Origin: Vibrio coralliilyticus ATCC BAA-450
GTDB lineage: Bacteria; Pseudomonadota; Gammaproteobacteria; Enterobacterales; Vibrionaceae
Reading direction: 5' to 3'
DNA: 64,000 bases
Assembly (NCBI RefSeq): GCF_000176135.1
Contig: NZ_ACZN01000016.1
Location: 62,001-126,000, forward strand
Both the position numbers and the translations under genes were made by a program. Of this stretch, positions 35,808-44,776 are shown piece by piece; position 1 is the stretch's first letter; every line of letters begins with the position of its first letter. Below the pieces are notes generated by a model. It was not told where the DNA came from, did no database searches, and was given only the letters and a program-made list of their open reading frames with translations.

Positions 35808-36697
35808 TCGTGATGAAAGTAAGGGGAAATTTCTTTCATTATGGTCGTAAAGCGTTGTGGTAACTGGCGATGTCTTTTGGTCAGAAAATATAGGGTTTCT
35901 ACAACTTCATGTTCTGCCTGATAAATGGCAATTTTGTCTCTATCTGAAAATGAATCGAGAGCACTTTTAGGCAACACAGTAAACCCAAGCCCTTTTGCAA
36001 CAGGTAACAATATTTGGCTCAGCTGATTGATATACCCCGTGACCGGAATATCGTCGATGTTGATCTTCTCTAGCAAAGGCTCACCACACTGGGCAAAGTA
36101 TAGAGAGAGATAGTGAATAGCATCGGGATGCTGAATCAAACCAATCGCTTTCAAAACCTCAGGTGTTAAGCTGTTTACTGCCATTTTGGCAGGTAGCATC
36201 AGGCAAAGAGGCTCGATGCCCAATATCTCTGATTCGAAACGAGAGTCGGAAGGAATGTGAGTAACGATCCCAATATCACTCTCTCCAGATAACACATCAG
36301 CTAAAATCTTATGATGAGGAGCGGCTTCGAGTTTTGGAACTAGCTTCGGATATTTACATTGTAAATTAAGAAGATGCGGATAGAGCAGTAACGCCAGAGA
36401 GCCAGAGCAGGACAGCGAGACGTTGCCTGAATAAGGGTCTTCAATATTGAGAGAGTTAAGTAGTTCAGCCTGTTGGCGCTCAACTTCTAGGGCATAGAGA
36501 TAGACAGATTGCCCGGCTTCTGTGATTTCAAATGTTTTGTTGTGTCTGGCGATGAGAGCATGACCGCATGCTTGCTCAAGCTTTTTGATGTGCTGGCTAA
36601 CCCCTGGTTGGGTCATAAAAAGCCTTTCAGCGGTTTTAGTGAAGTGGCCAGTATCGATCAGTGTTTGAAAGGTCTTCAGCCATAGTGGGTTGAGCAT
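35804..36697 (-). CDS. LysR family transcriptional regulator
   Basis: 297 aa. N-terminal HTH with TGHFTKTAERLFMTQPGVSQ (about residues 14-33) and a substrate-binding domain (about 90-290). The second ATG (36697) fits the family start MLNPLWLKTF better than the ATG at 36703. It is convergent with the VCBS-like gene, and stands ahead of the HDOD gene on the same strand with about 100 bases between. Target not evident. Confidence 0.86.
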   Translation of the reverse strand: MLNPLWLKTFQTLIDTGHFTKTAERLFMTQPGVSQHIKKLEQACGHALIARHNKTFEITEAGQSVYLYALEVERQQAELLNSLNIEDPYSGNVSLSCSGSLALLLYPHLLNLQCKYPKLVPKLEAAPHHKILADVLSGESDIGIVTHIPSDSRFESEILGIEPLCLMLPAKMAVNSLTPEVLKAIGLIQHPDAIHYLSLYFAQCGEPLLEKINIDDIPVTGYINQLSQILLPVAKGLGFTVLPKSALDSFSDRDKIAIYQAEHEVVETLYFLTKRHRQLPQRFTTIMKEISPYFHHD

Positions 36698-36802
36698 CGT
36701 CATCGTTTAATAACAAAAAATTATGCTTAATAGTTTATGTGATAACGTTAAGTTTTGGTAGTAAGAGAAGAATGGCGAGATGTGTTACCTCGCCATCTAG
36801 AA

Positions 36803-37633
36803 CTAAGCTGCGTTGAGCTGAGTGGCGAGATCCCTGCCGTTACCGCGGAATTTATCGACGGTTGGTGCAAAGGCGGCGGAAACATGAAGTAAGCGAGAAT
36901 CTGGATGCTCAGCTAGGTATCGCGCTTTCGCATCATCGCTGTCTAGTTTATCCCAGTCACGATGGATCGAGCGAGCAAAGTGCAGTGTCGTTGCCATTTT
37001 AGGAGACAGCTCTGCGTCTCTAGGATCATGATAATTAGCGATGGCGTCCACCATAGGGTCAGGGAACTTCCAAGTCTTCGCCAACTTAGCACCCAGTGTC
37101 GGAGCGGTAATATCCAGCACTTCTTCTTGTACTGAAATCGCGTCTTCTCCTGCCTCTGCACGTTCATGTATTTTGACTGCGGCATCAGGCACCAAAGTAT
37201 GAATCATCAGCTCGCCGATATTGTGAAGAATACCGGTAGTGAACACTTCGTTGGAATCCATCCCTGTCTCGTCGGCAATCTTGCTGGCGATAACGGAAAT
37301 CTCGAAGGTGTCTTCCCAATACTGGTCCATATCCAGTGTTTTGATTTTAGGGAATGCACCAGAAAGCACTGAGGCGACTACCAGAGTTCTTACTGGACCA
37401 GTACCGACACGAAGCAAAGCCTCGTTAACGGAAGAAACTGTTTTACTGCCGCCGAAATGGGCAGAGTTCGCCATACGTAGCAATCGAGCACTCAATACCT
37501 GATCGGTAGCGATTTTTCTCGAGAGCTCGCCAAAATCGACCTCGTCCTGATTCACCATATCAAGTAGCTCTTGTAGTACTTTCTGGATCCTAGGTAACTC
37601 GTTAAGACGCGAAATTAAAGCCTCCTGACTCAT
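36803..37633 (-). CDS. HDOD domain protein
   Basis: 276 aa built around one HDOD domain (about 15-215), a variant of HD with ILHNIGELMIHTL in the usual place of the metal motif. HDOD proteins are non-catalytic signalling scaffolds in many gammaproteobacteria, sometimes linked to c-di-GMP or chemotaxis. The ATG at 37633 has AGGAG seven bases upstream; a GTG six bases earlier is in frame. It is divergent from the VOC gene. Confidence 0.87.
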   Translation of the reverse strand: MSQEALISRLNELPRIQKVLQELLDMVNQDEVDFGELSRKIATDQVLSARLLRMANSAHFGGSKTVSSVNEALLRVGTGPVRTLVVASVLSGAFPKIKTLDMDQYWEDTFEISVIASKIADETGMDSNEVFTTGILHNIGELMIHTLVPDAAVKIHERAEAGEDAISVQEEVLDITAPTLGAKLAKTWKFPDPMVDAIANYHDPRDAELSPKMATTLHFARSIHRDWDKLDSDDAKARYLAEHPDSRLLHVSAAFAPTVDKFRGNGRDLATQLNAA

Positions 37634-37848
37634 TAGCACTCTCCTTTTTTATTTATGAGCTTTCTTACTATAGAACAGTAAATTAGTTTCATACAAAGTT
37701 GTAAACGAAGAAGTTCTTAAAATATTTTAATAACAAAAAATTATTAAAATAAGAATAATTGATAATTTTTAATCGATATATTCTTTGCCTAATATGTACT
37801 CAACGAAGCGGGAGAGTCCCCGACACAAAGAGCAAAGAAGAGGTCTAC

Positions 37849-38352
37849 ATGTCTACTCCATATCCACGTAATTTTTCTCATATCGGTATTTCGGTACCTG
37901 ACTTAGAAGCAGCAGTTAAATTTTATACAGAAGTACTTGGTTGGTACCTGATCATGGAACCTACCGAAATCGTTGAAGACGATTCTGCTATCGGTGAAAT
38001 GTGTACTGACGTATTTGGTGCGGGTTGGGAGCGTTTCCGTATTGCTCACCTTTCAACGGGTGACCGTATCGGTGTTGAGCTGTTTGAGTTCAAGAATCAG
38101 GAAAATCCAGAAGACAACTTCGAATACTGGAAAACAGGTATTTTCCACTTCTGCGTTCAGGATCCTAATGTGGAAGAGCTGGCAGAGAAGATTGTTGCAG
38201 CAGGTGGTAAGAAGCGCATGAAAGCGCCACGCTATTACTACCCAGGTGAGAAACCTTACCGCATGATCTACATGGAAGACCCATTCGGTAACATCCTTGA
38301 AATCTACTCTCATAGCTACGAGCTGCATTACTCAGCAGGTGCTTACAAGTAA
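37849..38352 (+). CDS. VOC family glyoxalase-like protein
   Basis: 167 aa with paired VOC half-domains: FSHIGISVPDLEAAVKFYTE at the N-terminus and FHFCVQDPNVEELAEKI then YMEDPFGNILEIYSHSYE at the C-terminus. His, Glu and the second-half His/Glu are placed as metal ligands of the glyoxalase/dioxygenase superfamily. It resembles lactoylglutathione lyase-like proteins. The ATG at 37849 is preceded by AGAGG. It is followed by a terminator and then by two oxidoreductases of an electrophile-handling type. Confidence 0.85.
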   Translation: MSTPYPRNFSHIGISVPDLEAAVKFYTEVLGWYLIMEPTEIVEDDSAIGEMCTDVFGAGWERFRIAHLSTGDRIGVELFEFKNQENPEDNFEYWKTGIFHFCVQDPNVEELAEKIVAAGGKKRMKAPRYYYPGEKPYRMIYMEDPFGNILEIYSHSYELHYSAGAYK

Positions 38353-38359
38353 GCTATTC

Positions 38360-38383
38360 AGCCACTCATGTTTATGAGTGGCT
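38360..38383 (+). terminator. Terminator of the VOC gene
   Basis: AGCCACTCAT-GTTT-ATGAGTGGCT, a perfect 10-bp stem followed by TTATTCTTT. Confidence 0.85.
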
Positions 38384-38410
38384 TTATTCTTTGAAACTAA
38401 GGACAAATCA

Positions 38411-39397
38411 ATGAAAGCGATCACGTACCAGCGCGAACAAGACACGTTCACAGTCTCCGAATTGCCGCAACCTAATCTTCAGTCACCATTTGACGTTTTG
38501 GTAAGAGTCCATGCGGTGGCGCTAAACCCAGTCGATGCCAAAGTAAATTTTTGGCATGGAATGGTCCCTGATATGAACGACAATTTCGTTGGAGGGTTGG
38601 ATGTATCAGGGGAAATTGTTGCGATAGGTCAACAGGTAACTGGCTGGGCTGTGGGTGATCGAGTTCTGTATCACGGAAATATGCGCCGTGTGCATGGCGG
38701 GTTTGCAGAATATGCGCTCCAAGATGCACGCACCCTCACGGCGCACCCTAATGTTCCTGCTGAATTTGCTGCAGCAACTCCATGTGCAGCGTGGACAGCC
38801 TATCGCGCTTTGGTTGACAAGCTGAATATTGAATCTCGTAGTAGCATTTTCATTGCCGGTGGCGCTGGTGGTGTAGGTAGTTTCGCCATTCAACTAGCCA
38901 AACATTTTGGTGTAAGCAAAATTGTTACTACGGCCTCAACAGCAAAACACAGCTATGTGAAAAAGCTCGGGGCAACCCATGTGATTGATTACCGAAGTGA
39001 TGATGTCGCTGAGCAAATCATGAATCTTACCGATGGGCTTGGTGTGGACGTCGCACTAGATTGTGTTGGTGGTGACAATGATCTGCTAGCGGCATCAGTA
39101 TTGGGTTTTGAAGGACAAATGGTTGAGCTGGTAAAAACCGTGCAGCCTGAGCTTTATCCTGATGCTTTTCTGAAAGGTCTTTCATTCCATCAACTTAGCT
39201 TAGGCTCTGGCCATGTAAATGGTGAAAAAGGCCGCAATGATATGGTTGCGGCCGGTAATGCGGTTTCTAAACTGTTCGAACTGGGGATACTCGAAACGCC
39301 AGCACTGCAAGTGATTCCGTTAGATCAGGTCGGGGATAAGTTGGTAGAAATTCGAAATCAACGCACCACGGGTAAAATTGTCGCGAAATTGGTGTAA
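38411..39397 (+). CDS. Zinc-type MDR alcohol dehydrogenase/quinone reductase
   Basis: 328 aa medium-chain dehydrogenase/reductase. GroES-like N-terminal half (GGLDVSGEIVAIGQQVTGW) and Rossmann half with IFIAGGAGGVGSFAIQLAK (about residues 145-165) for NAD(P)H. No zinc-ligand cysteines are seen, so it is of the quinone oxidoreductase/enoyl reductase kind that reduces reactive alkenals or quinones. Its start has AAGGACA upstream, just after the VOC terminator. Confidence 0.87.
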   Translation: MKAITYQREQDTFTVSELPQPNLQSPFDVLVRVHAVALNPVDAKVNFWHGMVPDMNDNFVGGLDVSGEIVAIGQQVTGWAVGDRVLYHGNMRRVHGGFAEYALQDARTLTAHPNVPAEFAAATPCAAWTAYRALVDKLNIESRSSIFIAGGAGGVGSFAIQLAKHFGVSKIVTTASTAKHSYVKKLGATHVIDYRSDDVAEQIMNLTDGLGVDVALDCVGGDNDLLAASVLGFEGQMVELVKTVQPELYPDAFLKGLSFHQLSLGSGHVNGEKGRNDMVAAGNAVSKLFELGILETPALQVIPLDQVGDKLVEIRNQRTTGKIVAKLV

Positions 39398-39403
39398 CCA
39401 TTG

Positions 39404-39442
39404 ATGGCAAAAAAGACAAAAGTGATTTGAGTTTTTTGCCAT
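39404..39442 (+). terminator. Possible terminator with a large loop
   Basis: ATGGCAAAAAA (39404-39414) pairs with TTTTTTGCCAT (39432-39442) around a 17-base loop, followed by TTTTC. An 11-bp stem with few G/C pairs, so moderate strength. Confidence 0.6.
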
Positions 39443-39505
39443 TTTTCATCAGTTAATTACTCGCAATAATTGCACCGTTCAACTCATTCAGAAACAGGAA
39501 ATACC

Positions 39506-40309
39506 ATGAAACACATTCCTATGCTAGGTGCCGGTACATTTAGACTGGAAGGTCAGACGGCATTTGATTCCGTTATGATGGCGCTTAAAGCCGGATATCG
39601 TCATATCGATACAGCTCAGATTTACGGTAATGAGCAGTCGGTGGGTGATGCAATGTTGGCGTCTGGCATTGCCCGAGATGAGATTTTTCTTACCACTAAA
39701 GTGTGGATGAACAAACTGTCGAAAGCAGAGTTCCGATCCAGTGTCGAAGAGAGTTTGAATAAGTTGCAAACCTCATACATTGATTTGCTATTGATTCATT
39801 GGCCGCTGAAAGATGAAAAAGTATCCATGCTAGAGTATCTGACAGAGTTGAAGGCGGTGAAAGAGGCGGGCCTGGTGAAGCATATCGGCGTTTCTAACTT
39901 CAACAACCAGCAGCTAGAACAAGCGATAGGTATTTTGGGAGCAGGGGAAATTTTTACCAATCAGGTAGAAGTTCATCCATATCTGCAAAACAAGAAGGTG
40001 GTTGAGTTCTGCAAACGCAACGATGTATTGGTTACGGGGTATATGCCGTTTGCGTATGGTGCTGTTTTGAAAGATGAAATCATTCTTCAACTGGCGAACA
40101 AGCATGGCGTAACGGCAGCACAAATTGTGTTGGCGTGGATGCGTCAAAATGAATTCGTGACGATTCCATCATCGACTCGACAGGCCAATGTTGAAAGCAA
40201 TCTCGAGGCGAAGAACGTGCACTTAAGCCACGATGATATGGCATTGATTGCAACATTAGATCGCAATCAACGTCTTGCCAATCCAGACTTTGCTCCAGAG
40301 TGGGATTGA
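39506..40309 (+). CDS. Aldo/keto reductase, 2,5-diketo-gluconate reductase-like
   Basis: 267 aa TIM-barrel AKR. The catalytic tetrad is visible: Asp and Tyr in HIDTAQIYGNE, Lys in TTKVWM, His in LLIHWPL. C-terminal IPSSTRQANVESNLEA is the NADPH-phosphate site motif. Reduces aldehydes and ketones in the cytosol, such as methylglyoxal. The ATG at 39506 is the family start. With the VOC and MDR genes it makes a likely carbonyl-detoxification neighbourhood. Confidence 0.89.
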   Translation: MKHIPMLGAGTFRLEGQTAFDSVMMALKAGYRHIDTAQIYGNEQSVGDAMLASGIARDEIFLTTKVWMNKLSKAEFRSSVEESLNKLQTSYIDLLLIHWPLKDEKVSMLEYLTELKAVKEAGLVKHIGVSNFNNQQLEQAIGILGAGEIFTNQVEVHPYLQNKKVVEFCKRNDVLVTGYMPFAYGAVLKDEIILQLANKHGVTAAQIVLAWMRQNEFVTIPSSTRQANVESNLEAKNVHLSHDDMALIATLDRNQRLANPDFAPEWD

Positions 40310-40315
40310 ATGACT

Positions 40316-40350
40316 GCGAGCACTTTTTGCGAATTTAAAAGTGCATTCGC
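40316..40350 (+). terminator. Terminator after the AKR gene
   Basis: GCGA-GCACTTTT and AAAAGTGC-AT-TCGC pair with one small bulge, followed by TTTTT. It separates the AKR gene from the TPP riboswitch. Confidence 0.75.
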
Positions 40351-40378
40351 TTTTTAATTACTGTTATTATCAGCGGGA

Positions 40379-40461
40379 AATAGTCGGGGAGCCTTAGGGC
40401 TGAGATCGCATTGCGAGACCCGTAGAACCTGATTCAGTTAGCACTGACGTAGGGAACTATT
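40379..40461 (+). ncRNA. TPP riboswitch (THI element)
   Basis: The conserved core is intact: CGGGGAGCC, GGGCTGAGA, GACCCGTAGAACCTGATTC and GACGTAGGGA. Closing stem P1 is AATAGT (40379-40384) with ACTATT (40456-40461). It precedes thiD by 120 bases; the segment between contains GCACC/GGTGC (40464-40494) and a CTTTTT run near 40498, which could be the switch's terminator. It turns thiD-thiZXY-tenA down when thiamine pyrophosphate is plentiful. Confidence 0.95.
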
Positions 40462-40581
40462 AGCACCGATGTTTGAGTATTCTCGCTTTGGTGCACTCGC
40501 TTTTTATGATTCGATCTTCCCTTTTATTGATCACTTCATGTTTGGCTGAGAGTTCCTGTACGTCTTGTAATAGGAGCATCC

Positions 40582-41412
40582 ATGCCACATTCACAAGACA
40601 CACCACCCATTGTATTAACCATCGCAGGATCTGATAGCGGTGGTGGCGCTGGTATTCAAGCGGATATTAAAGCCATATCTGCGACTGGCAGTTACGCGTG
40701 TTCTGTCATTACGGCCATTACCTCACAAAATACGCTTGGCGTAAGCGCAATTCACCCGATTCCTCTGGAGCATATTGAAAGTCAGCTCGACGCCGTGTTT
40801 ACGGATCTCAATGTGGTTGCTGTTAAAGTCGGGATGTTGGCTGACGCGCGGATCATTAAGGTCGTTGCGGACAAAATCAGACAGTACAAGCCTACTCATC
40901 TGGTGGTTGATCCTGTGATGGTTGCAACCAGCGGTGATCTTCTTCTGGAGCAGTCGGCGATTAGCACATTAAAAGAGCAGTTGATCCCGATGGCGGATCT
41001 GATCACCCCTAATCTGCCTGAAGGGGCGGCTTTGATTGATGGCGCTGTGCCAGAAAACGAAGATCAAATGGGCAATATGATCGAAGAATTGCGCGCACTC
41101 GGTGCCAAAGCGGTATTGCTGAAAGGGGGGCATCTAGAAAAAGATGACAACAGCAATGATTTGCTGATCTTAGCGCAAACGAGTGAGCTTCTGAGTGCCA
41201 AACGATTCCCGACGAAAAACACTCATGGAACAGGCTGTACCTTATCTTCGGCGATTGCGTCTTATCTTGCGCAGGGTAATAGACTGCACAAAGCCGTGTA
41301 CTTAGGTAAGCAATACATCTCGCAGGCCATCGCTCATGCTGATGAACTCAATGTTGGTACGGGGCATGGGCCGGTCCATCATTTCTTCTGTGGACACATC
41401 AATGTTCGCTGA
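40582..41412 (+). CDS. thiD: Hydroxymethylpyrimidine/phosphomethylpyrimidine kinase
   Basis: 276 aa ribokinase-fold kinase. N-terminal IAGSDSGGGAGIQAD, ATP/anion motif LLKGGH and the C-terminal catalytic region NTHGTGCTLSSAIAS. Phosphorylates HMP twice to HMP pyrophosphate for thiamine synthesis. First gene after the TPP riboswitch. Its end overlaps the next gene by 11 bases, so the two are probably translationally coupled. Confidence 0.95.
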   Translation: MPHSQDTPPIVLTIAGSDSGGGAGIQADIKAISATGSYACSVITAITSQNTLGVSAIHPIPLEHIESQLDAVFTDLNVVAVKVGMLADARIIKVVADKIRQYKPTHLVVDPVMVATSGDLLLEQSAISTLKEQLIPMADLITPNLPEGAALIDGAVPENEDQMGNMIEELRALGAKAVLLKGGHLEKDDNSNDLLILAQTSELLSAKRFPTKNTHGTGCTLSSAIASYLAQGNRLHKAVYLGKQYISQAIAHADELNVGTGHGPVHHFFCGHINVR

Positions 41413-42148
41413 GCCGATTGGGATCGAAATTCAGCGAGCCAGCTTACAGTACACGGACAATCCAGCCCCGACATTGGCGTACTTCTCTATGTCGATACCC
41501 GCTGGGCAGTGGACGTGTATTTTGGGGCGCAGTGGCTGCGGGAAAACTACCTTGCTACGTTATCTGGCAGGTCTGTTGAACGACAAAGCGCACTGGACCG
41601 GAGAACTGACGCTCAGTCATAGCCATGCGCTGCAAGGCCAGATTGCTTACATGGCCCAACAAGACCTGCTGCTACCATGGCTCAATGTTCTGGATAATGT
41701 TTGCCTGAGCAGTAAGTTTGGCAGCGCTCAACCTGACAGAAATCGAGCGCTGCGATTGCTGGAGCAAGTCGGATTATCGGATCAGGCGGCGGCTATGCCT
41801 GTACAGTTGTCAGGTGGTATGCGTCAACGTGTGGCGTTGGCTCGCACGTTAATGCAAGACAAGCCTGTGGTACTCATGGATGAGCCTTTCTCTGCGCTAG
41901 ATGCGGTGACGCGACATAAATTGCAGACATTGGCCGCTGAGCTGTTGTGTGGCAAAACGGTGGTGCTGATCACCCATGATCCACAAGAAGCGATTCGACT
42001 GGCCGACGCTCTGTACATCCTCCGCGGTCAGCCCGCTTATGCCGAATCACATGATGTTCCAACCACTCAGCCGCCTCGTGTCATAGATGCAGAATGTGCG
42101 CAATTGCAGCAGAACATCCTCAATTCGTTGGAGGGTGATTATGAGTGA
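41402..42148 (+). CDS. thiZ: ABC transporter ATPase for thiamine precursor
   Basis: 248 aa. Walker A LGRSGCGKTT, signature LSGGMRQRVALART, Walker B VVLMDEPFSALDA and H-loop LITHDPQEAIRLAD, as in the SsuB/TauB/ThiZ group. Powers the importer built of the next two genes; the operon order thiD-thiZ-thiX-thiY-tenA identifies it as the hydroxymethylpyrimidine (or formylaminopyrimidine) uptake ATPase. The ATG at 41402 overlaps thiD; an in-frame start further up is possible but not family-like. Confidence 0.93.
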   Translation: MFAEPIGIEIQRASLQYTDNPAPTLAYFSMSIPAGQWTCILGRSGCGKTTLLRYLAGLLNDKAHWTGELTLSHSHALQGQIAYMAQQDLLLPWLNVLDNVCLSSKFGSAQPDRNRALRLLEQVGLSDQAAAMPVQLSGGMRQRVALARTLMQDKPVVLMDEPFSALDAVTRHKLQTLAAELLCGKTVVLITHDPQEAIRLADALYILRGQPAYAESHDVPTTQPPRVIDAECAQLQQNILNSLEGDYE

Positions 42149-42941
42149 TATGACTCAGTTTGACGCCATTCGACGCGACGTAGTGAAAAAAGAACGTCTG
42201 ACACACCCTGCGCTACGGTTGACGATCAGTACAGTCATAATTTTGGGGCTTTGGCAGTTAGTGGTGGTGATGTTTGATATGCCAAGCTTTATTCTCCCTA
42301 CGCCGCTTGACGTGTTTGAACGCCTCGTTAGCCGCTTTGACGTATTGATGAAACATACGCTAGTGACTGGTCAAGAAATTGTGTTGGGTCTGTTACTTGG
42401 CTTGTCAATGGGGCTGTTCTTCGCTTTACAGATGTTGTTATTTAAACCGCTCAAGCGCTGGTTATTGCCGATCCTAATTGCCAGTCAGGCGATTCCTGTG
42501 TTCGCGATTGCACCTGTCTTGATGTTGTGGCTTGGCTACGGTATCGCATCAAAGGTCGTGATGGCGGCGATGATTATTTTCTTCCCCGTGACCACATGTT
42601 GCTACGACGGCTTGAGAAACACGCCGACAGGCTATCTCGATCTGGCAAAAACCATGGGGGCGAGCAAATGGCAAATGTTGAAGCACATTCAACTCCCAGC
42701 GGCTCTACCAACTCTGGCTTCCGGTATACGTGTCGCTGTGGTCATTGCACCTATTGGCGCTGTGGTCGGAGAGTGGGTAGGTTCCAGTGAAGGTTTGGGT
42801 TACCTGATGCTGCAAGCCAACGCGCGCATGATCATTGATGAGATGTTTGCGGCGCTGTTTATTCTGGCTTTGTTGTCTGTCTCGCTCTACTTCATTACCG
42901 ATAAATTACTTAAGAAACTGATTCCTTGGGAAAATCAATAA
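42141..42941 (+). CDS. thiX: ABC transporter permease for thiamine precursor
   Basis: 266 aa, six TM helices, EAA-type loop with DLAKTMGASKWQMLKHIQLP. Inner-membrane channel of the ThiXYZ importer. Starts inside the last 8 bases of thiZ (ATG at 42141 with GAGGGTG upstream), so translation is coupled. SsuC/TauC-like by fold. Confidence 0.93.
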   Translation: MSDMTQFDAIRRDVVKKERLTHPALRLTISTVIILGLWQLVVVMFDMPSFILPTPLDVFERLVSRFDVLMKHTLVTGQEIVLGLLLGLSMGLFFALQMLLFKPLKRWLLPILIASQAIPVFAIAPVLMLWLGYGIASKVVMAAMIIFFPVTTCCYDGLRNTPTGYLDLAKTMGASKWQMLKHIQLPAALPTLASGIRVAVVIAPIGAVVGEWVGSSEGLGYLMLQANARMIIDEMFAALFILALLSVSLYFITDKLLKKLIPWENQ

Positions 42942-42957
42942 AAGAAAGGACACTCCC

Positions 42958-43908
42958 GTGAAAACAAAAAAAATACTCAGTGCAGTGGCACTACTTTGCT
43001 CAACATTTTCTGCTCAATCGCTGGCGGAAGAGAAAAAACTCACTCTGATGCTGGATTGGTTTGTTAACCCGAACCATGGCCCAATCGTGATTGCGAAAGA
43101 GCGTGGCTACTTCAAGCAGCAAGGCATTGATGTTGATATTCAAGAGCCCGCTGACCCAAGCACGCCACCTAAGCTGGTGGCTGCTGGCAAAGTCGATCTG
43201 GCGATCTCTTACCAGCCAAGTCTGACTATCGACGTTGCTTCGGGTTTGCCGCTTATTCGTTCTGCAACTCTAATCGCGACACCGCTCAACACTCTGATGG
43301 TGCTAGACAATGGTAAGAACGACAATCTGGCCGACCTGAAAGGCAAGAAAATCGGTATTGCCATCGCAGGCAATGAAGAAGCAACTATTGGTACTATGCT
43401 GGCGCAAGACGGTGTGAAGTTCGCCGATGTGGACATCATCAATGTGGGCTGGGCACTCTCTTCTTCATTGGCATCAGGAAAAGTCGATGCGATCTGGGGT
43501 GGTCTACGCAACTTTGAAACTAACCAGCTCGCGCTTGAAGGCTACAAAGCGAAAGCCTTTTTCCCTGAAGAGCACGGTGTGCCAGCCTATGACGAGCTGG
43601 TGTTTGTGGCGAACGCCAAAACTCATGATGCAGAGGCTATCAAAGCTTTCAACAAAGCGCTTGAGCAAGCCACCACTTACATTGTTAATCACCCACAAAC
43701 GTCGTGGAAGGAGTTTGTTGCTTATGCGCCAGACACTCTCAACAATGAACTTAACCAACGAGCTTGGAACGATACGTTAACCCGTTTTGCACTGCGTCCT
43801 TCTGCGGTTGATCTTAAGCGCTACGACGATTACGCCCAGTTTATGTATTCACAAAAGATCATCGAGACTTTGCCTAAAGCCGCAGACTATGTGCCGGAGT
43901 TTAACTAA
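42958..43908 (+). CDS. thiY: Thiamine precursor-binding protein, NMT1/THI5-like
   Basis: 316 aa with a signal peptide (about 22 residues, ending in SLA). NMT1/THI5-like binding domain with LMLDWFVNPNHGPIVIAKE at its start. Periplasmic receptor for formylaminopyrimidine/HMP. GTG start with AAGGA seven bases upstream. Its stop codon shares one base with the start of tenA. Confidence 0.93.
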   Translation: MKTKKILSAVALLCSTFSAQSLAEEKKLTLMLDWFVNPNHGPIVIAKERGYFKQQGIDVDIQEPADPSTPPKLVAAGKVDLAISYQPSLTIDVASGLPLIRSATLIATPLNTLMVLDNGKNDNLADLKGKKIGIAIAGNEEATIGTMLAQDGVKFADVDIINVGWALSSSLASGKVDAIWGGLRNFETNQLALEGYKAKAFFPEEHGVPAYDELVFVANAKTHDAEAIKAFNKALEQATTYIVNHPQTSWKEFVAYAPDTLNNELNQRAWNDTLTRFALRPSAVDLKRYDDYAQFMYSQKIIETLPKAADYVPEFN

Positions 43909-44570
43909 TGAAATATCAGGATCTTATCGAAGCTTGTCAGTCGGACTGGCAGGAATACACACAGCATGACTTTGTGCAGCAGCTAGCAAAAGGCACTTTA
44001 GATCAGCACAGTTTTCTTCACTATCTGAAGCAGGATTTTTTATTTCTCAAACAGTATGCGCGTGCTTACGCGTTAGCCATCTATAAAGCGCGCACGCTGG
44101 AAGACATGCGTCGTGCCTTGCCGAGTGTGCATGCTCTGTTAGATTCCGAAATTGGTCATCATGTAACGTATTGTGGTCAATGGGGGCTAACGGAATCTGA
44201 TCTGGAAAACGAACATGAAGATTTTGGAACCGTTGCTTACACACGCTATGTGCTTGATGCAGGCATGACAGGTGATTTAGTTGACCTGTACGCCGCGCTG
44301 GCGCCGTGTTCGATTGGCTATGCGGTGATTGGAAAAGCGTTGATTGAAAGCAATGACACCGTACGAGAAGGAAACCCTTACGCAAGTTGGATTGAGCTTT
44401 ATGGCGGTGAAGAATTCCAAAGTGGTGTCGCACAAGGTGCAGAGCATTTTAACCAACTCTTAGAAGAGATTGATCTTCATAGTCAGCGGGGACAAAACCT
44501 GATTGAAGTGTTCAGAACTGCGACTCGGATGGAAGTAGCGTTCTGGCAGCAAGGTCTGGATGCGAAGTAG
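43908..44570 (+). CDS. tenA: Aminopyrimidine aminohydrolase (thiaminase II), TenA
   Basis: 220 aa all-helical TenA. Catalytic Cys134 is in LAPCSIGY and Glu209 in ATRMEVAFW; YCGQWGL-region Asp and Tyr residues complete the pocket. Converts aminomethyl-aminopyrimidine from degraded thiamine into hydroxymethylpyrimidine, which ThiD then phosphorylates. It ends the riboswitch operon and so completes the base-salvage route. Confidence 0.95.
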   Translation: MKYQDLIEACQSDWQEYTQHDFVQQLAKGTLDQHSFLHYLKQDFLFLKQYARAYALAIYKARTLEDMRRALPSVHALLDSEIGHHVTYCGQWGLTESDLENEHEDFGTVAYTRYVLDAGMTGDLVDLYAALAPCSIGYAVIGKALIESNDTVREGNPYASWIELYGGEEFQSGVAQGAEHFNQLLEEIDLHSQRGQNLIEVFRTATRMEVAFWQQGLDAK

Positions 44571-44585
44571 TTTAAAATCCTGATG

Positions 44586-44609
44586 AAGCCTCGCCTTTTG
44601 GCGGGGCTT
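44586..44609 (+). terminator. Terminator of the thi operon
   Basis: AAGCCTCGCC-TTTT-GGCGGGGCTT (one G:T pair) followed by TTTTTAT. Strong. Confidence 0.92.
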
Positions 44610-44776
44610 TTTTATGCCTGTTACTTGCTTGCCTCGTCGAATTGATTCCGATGTTAGAGATGTGGGAGAGACTATTTACTCTAAAAAATAATTAGGTCAC
44701 TACTCTCTTAGTTGCTATTTTTACTAGATAGATTCTAATAATATCATTAATTACATCAATAGGTTGGAGAGGAAAT

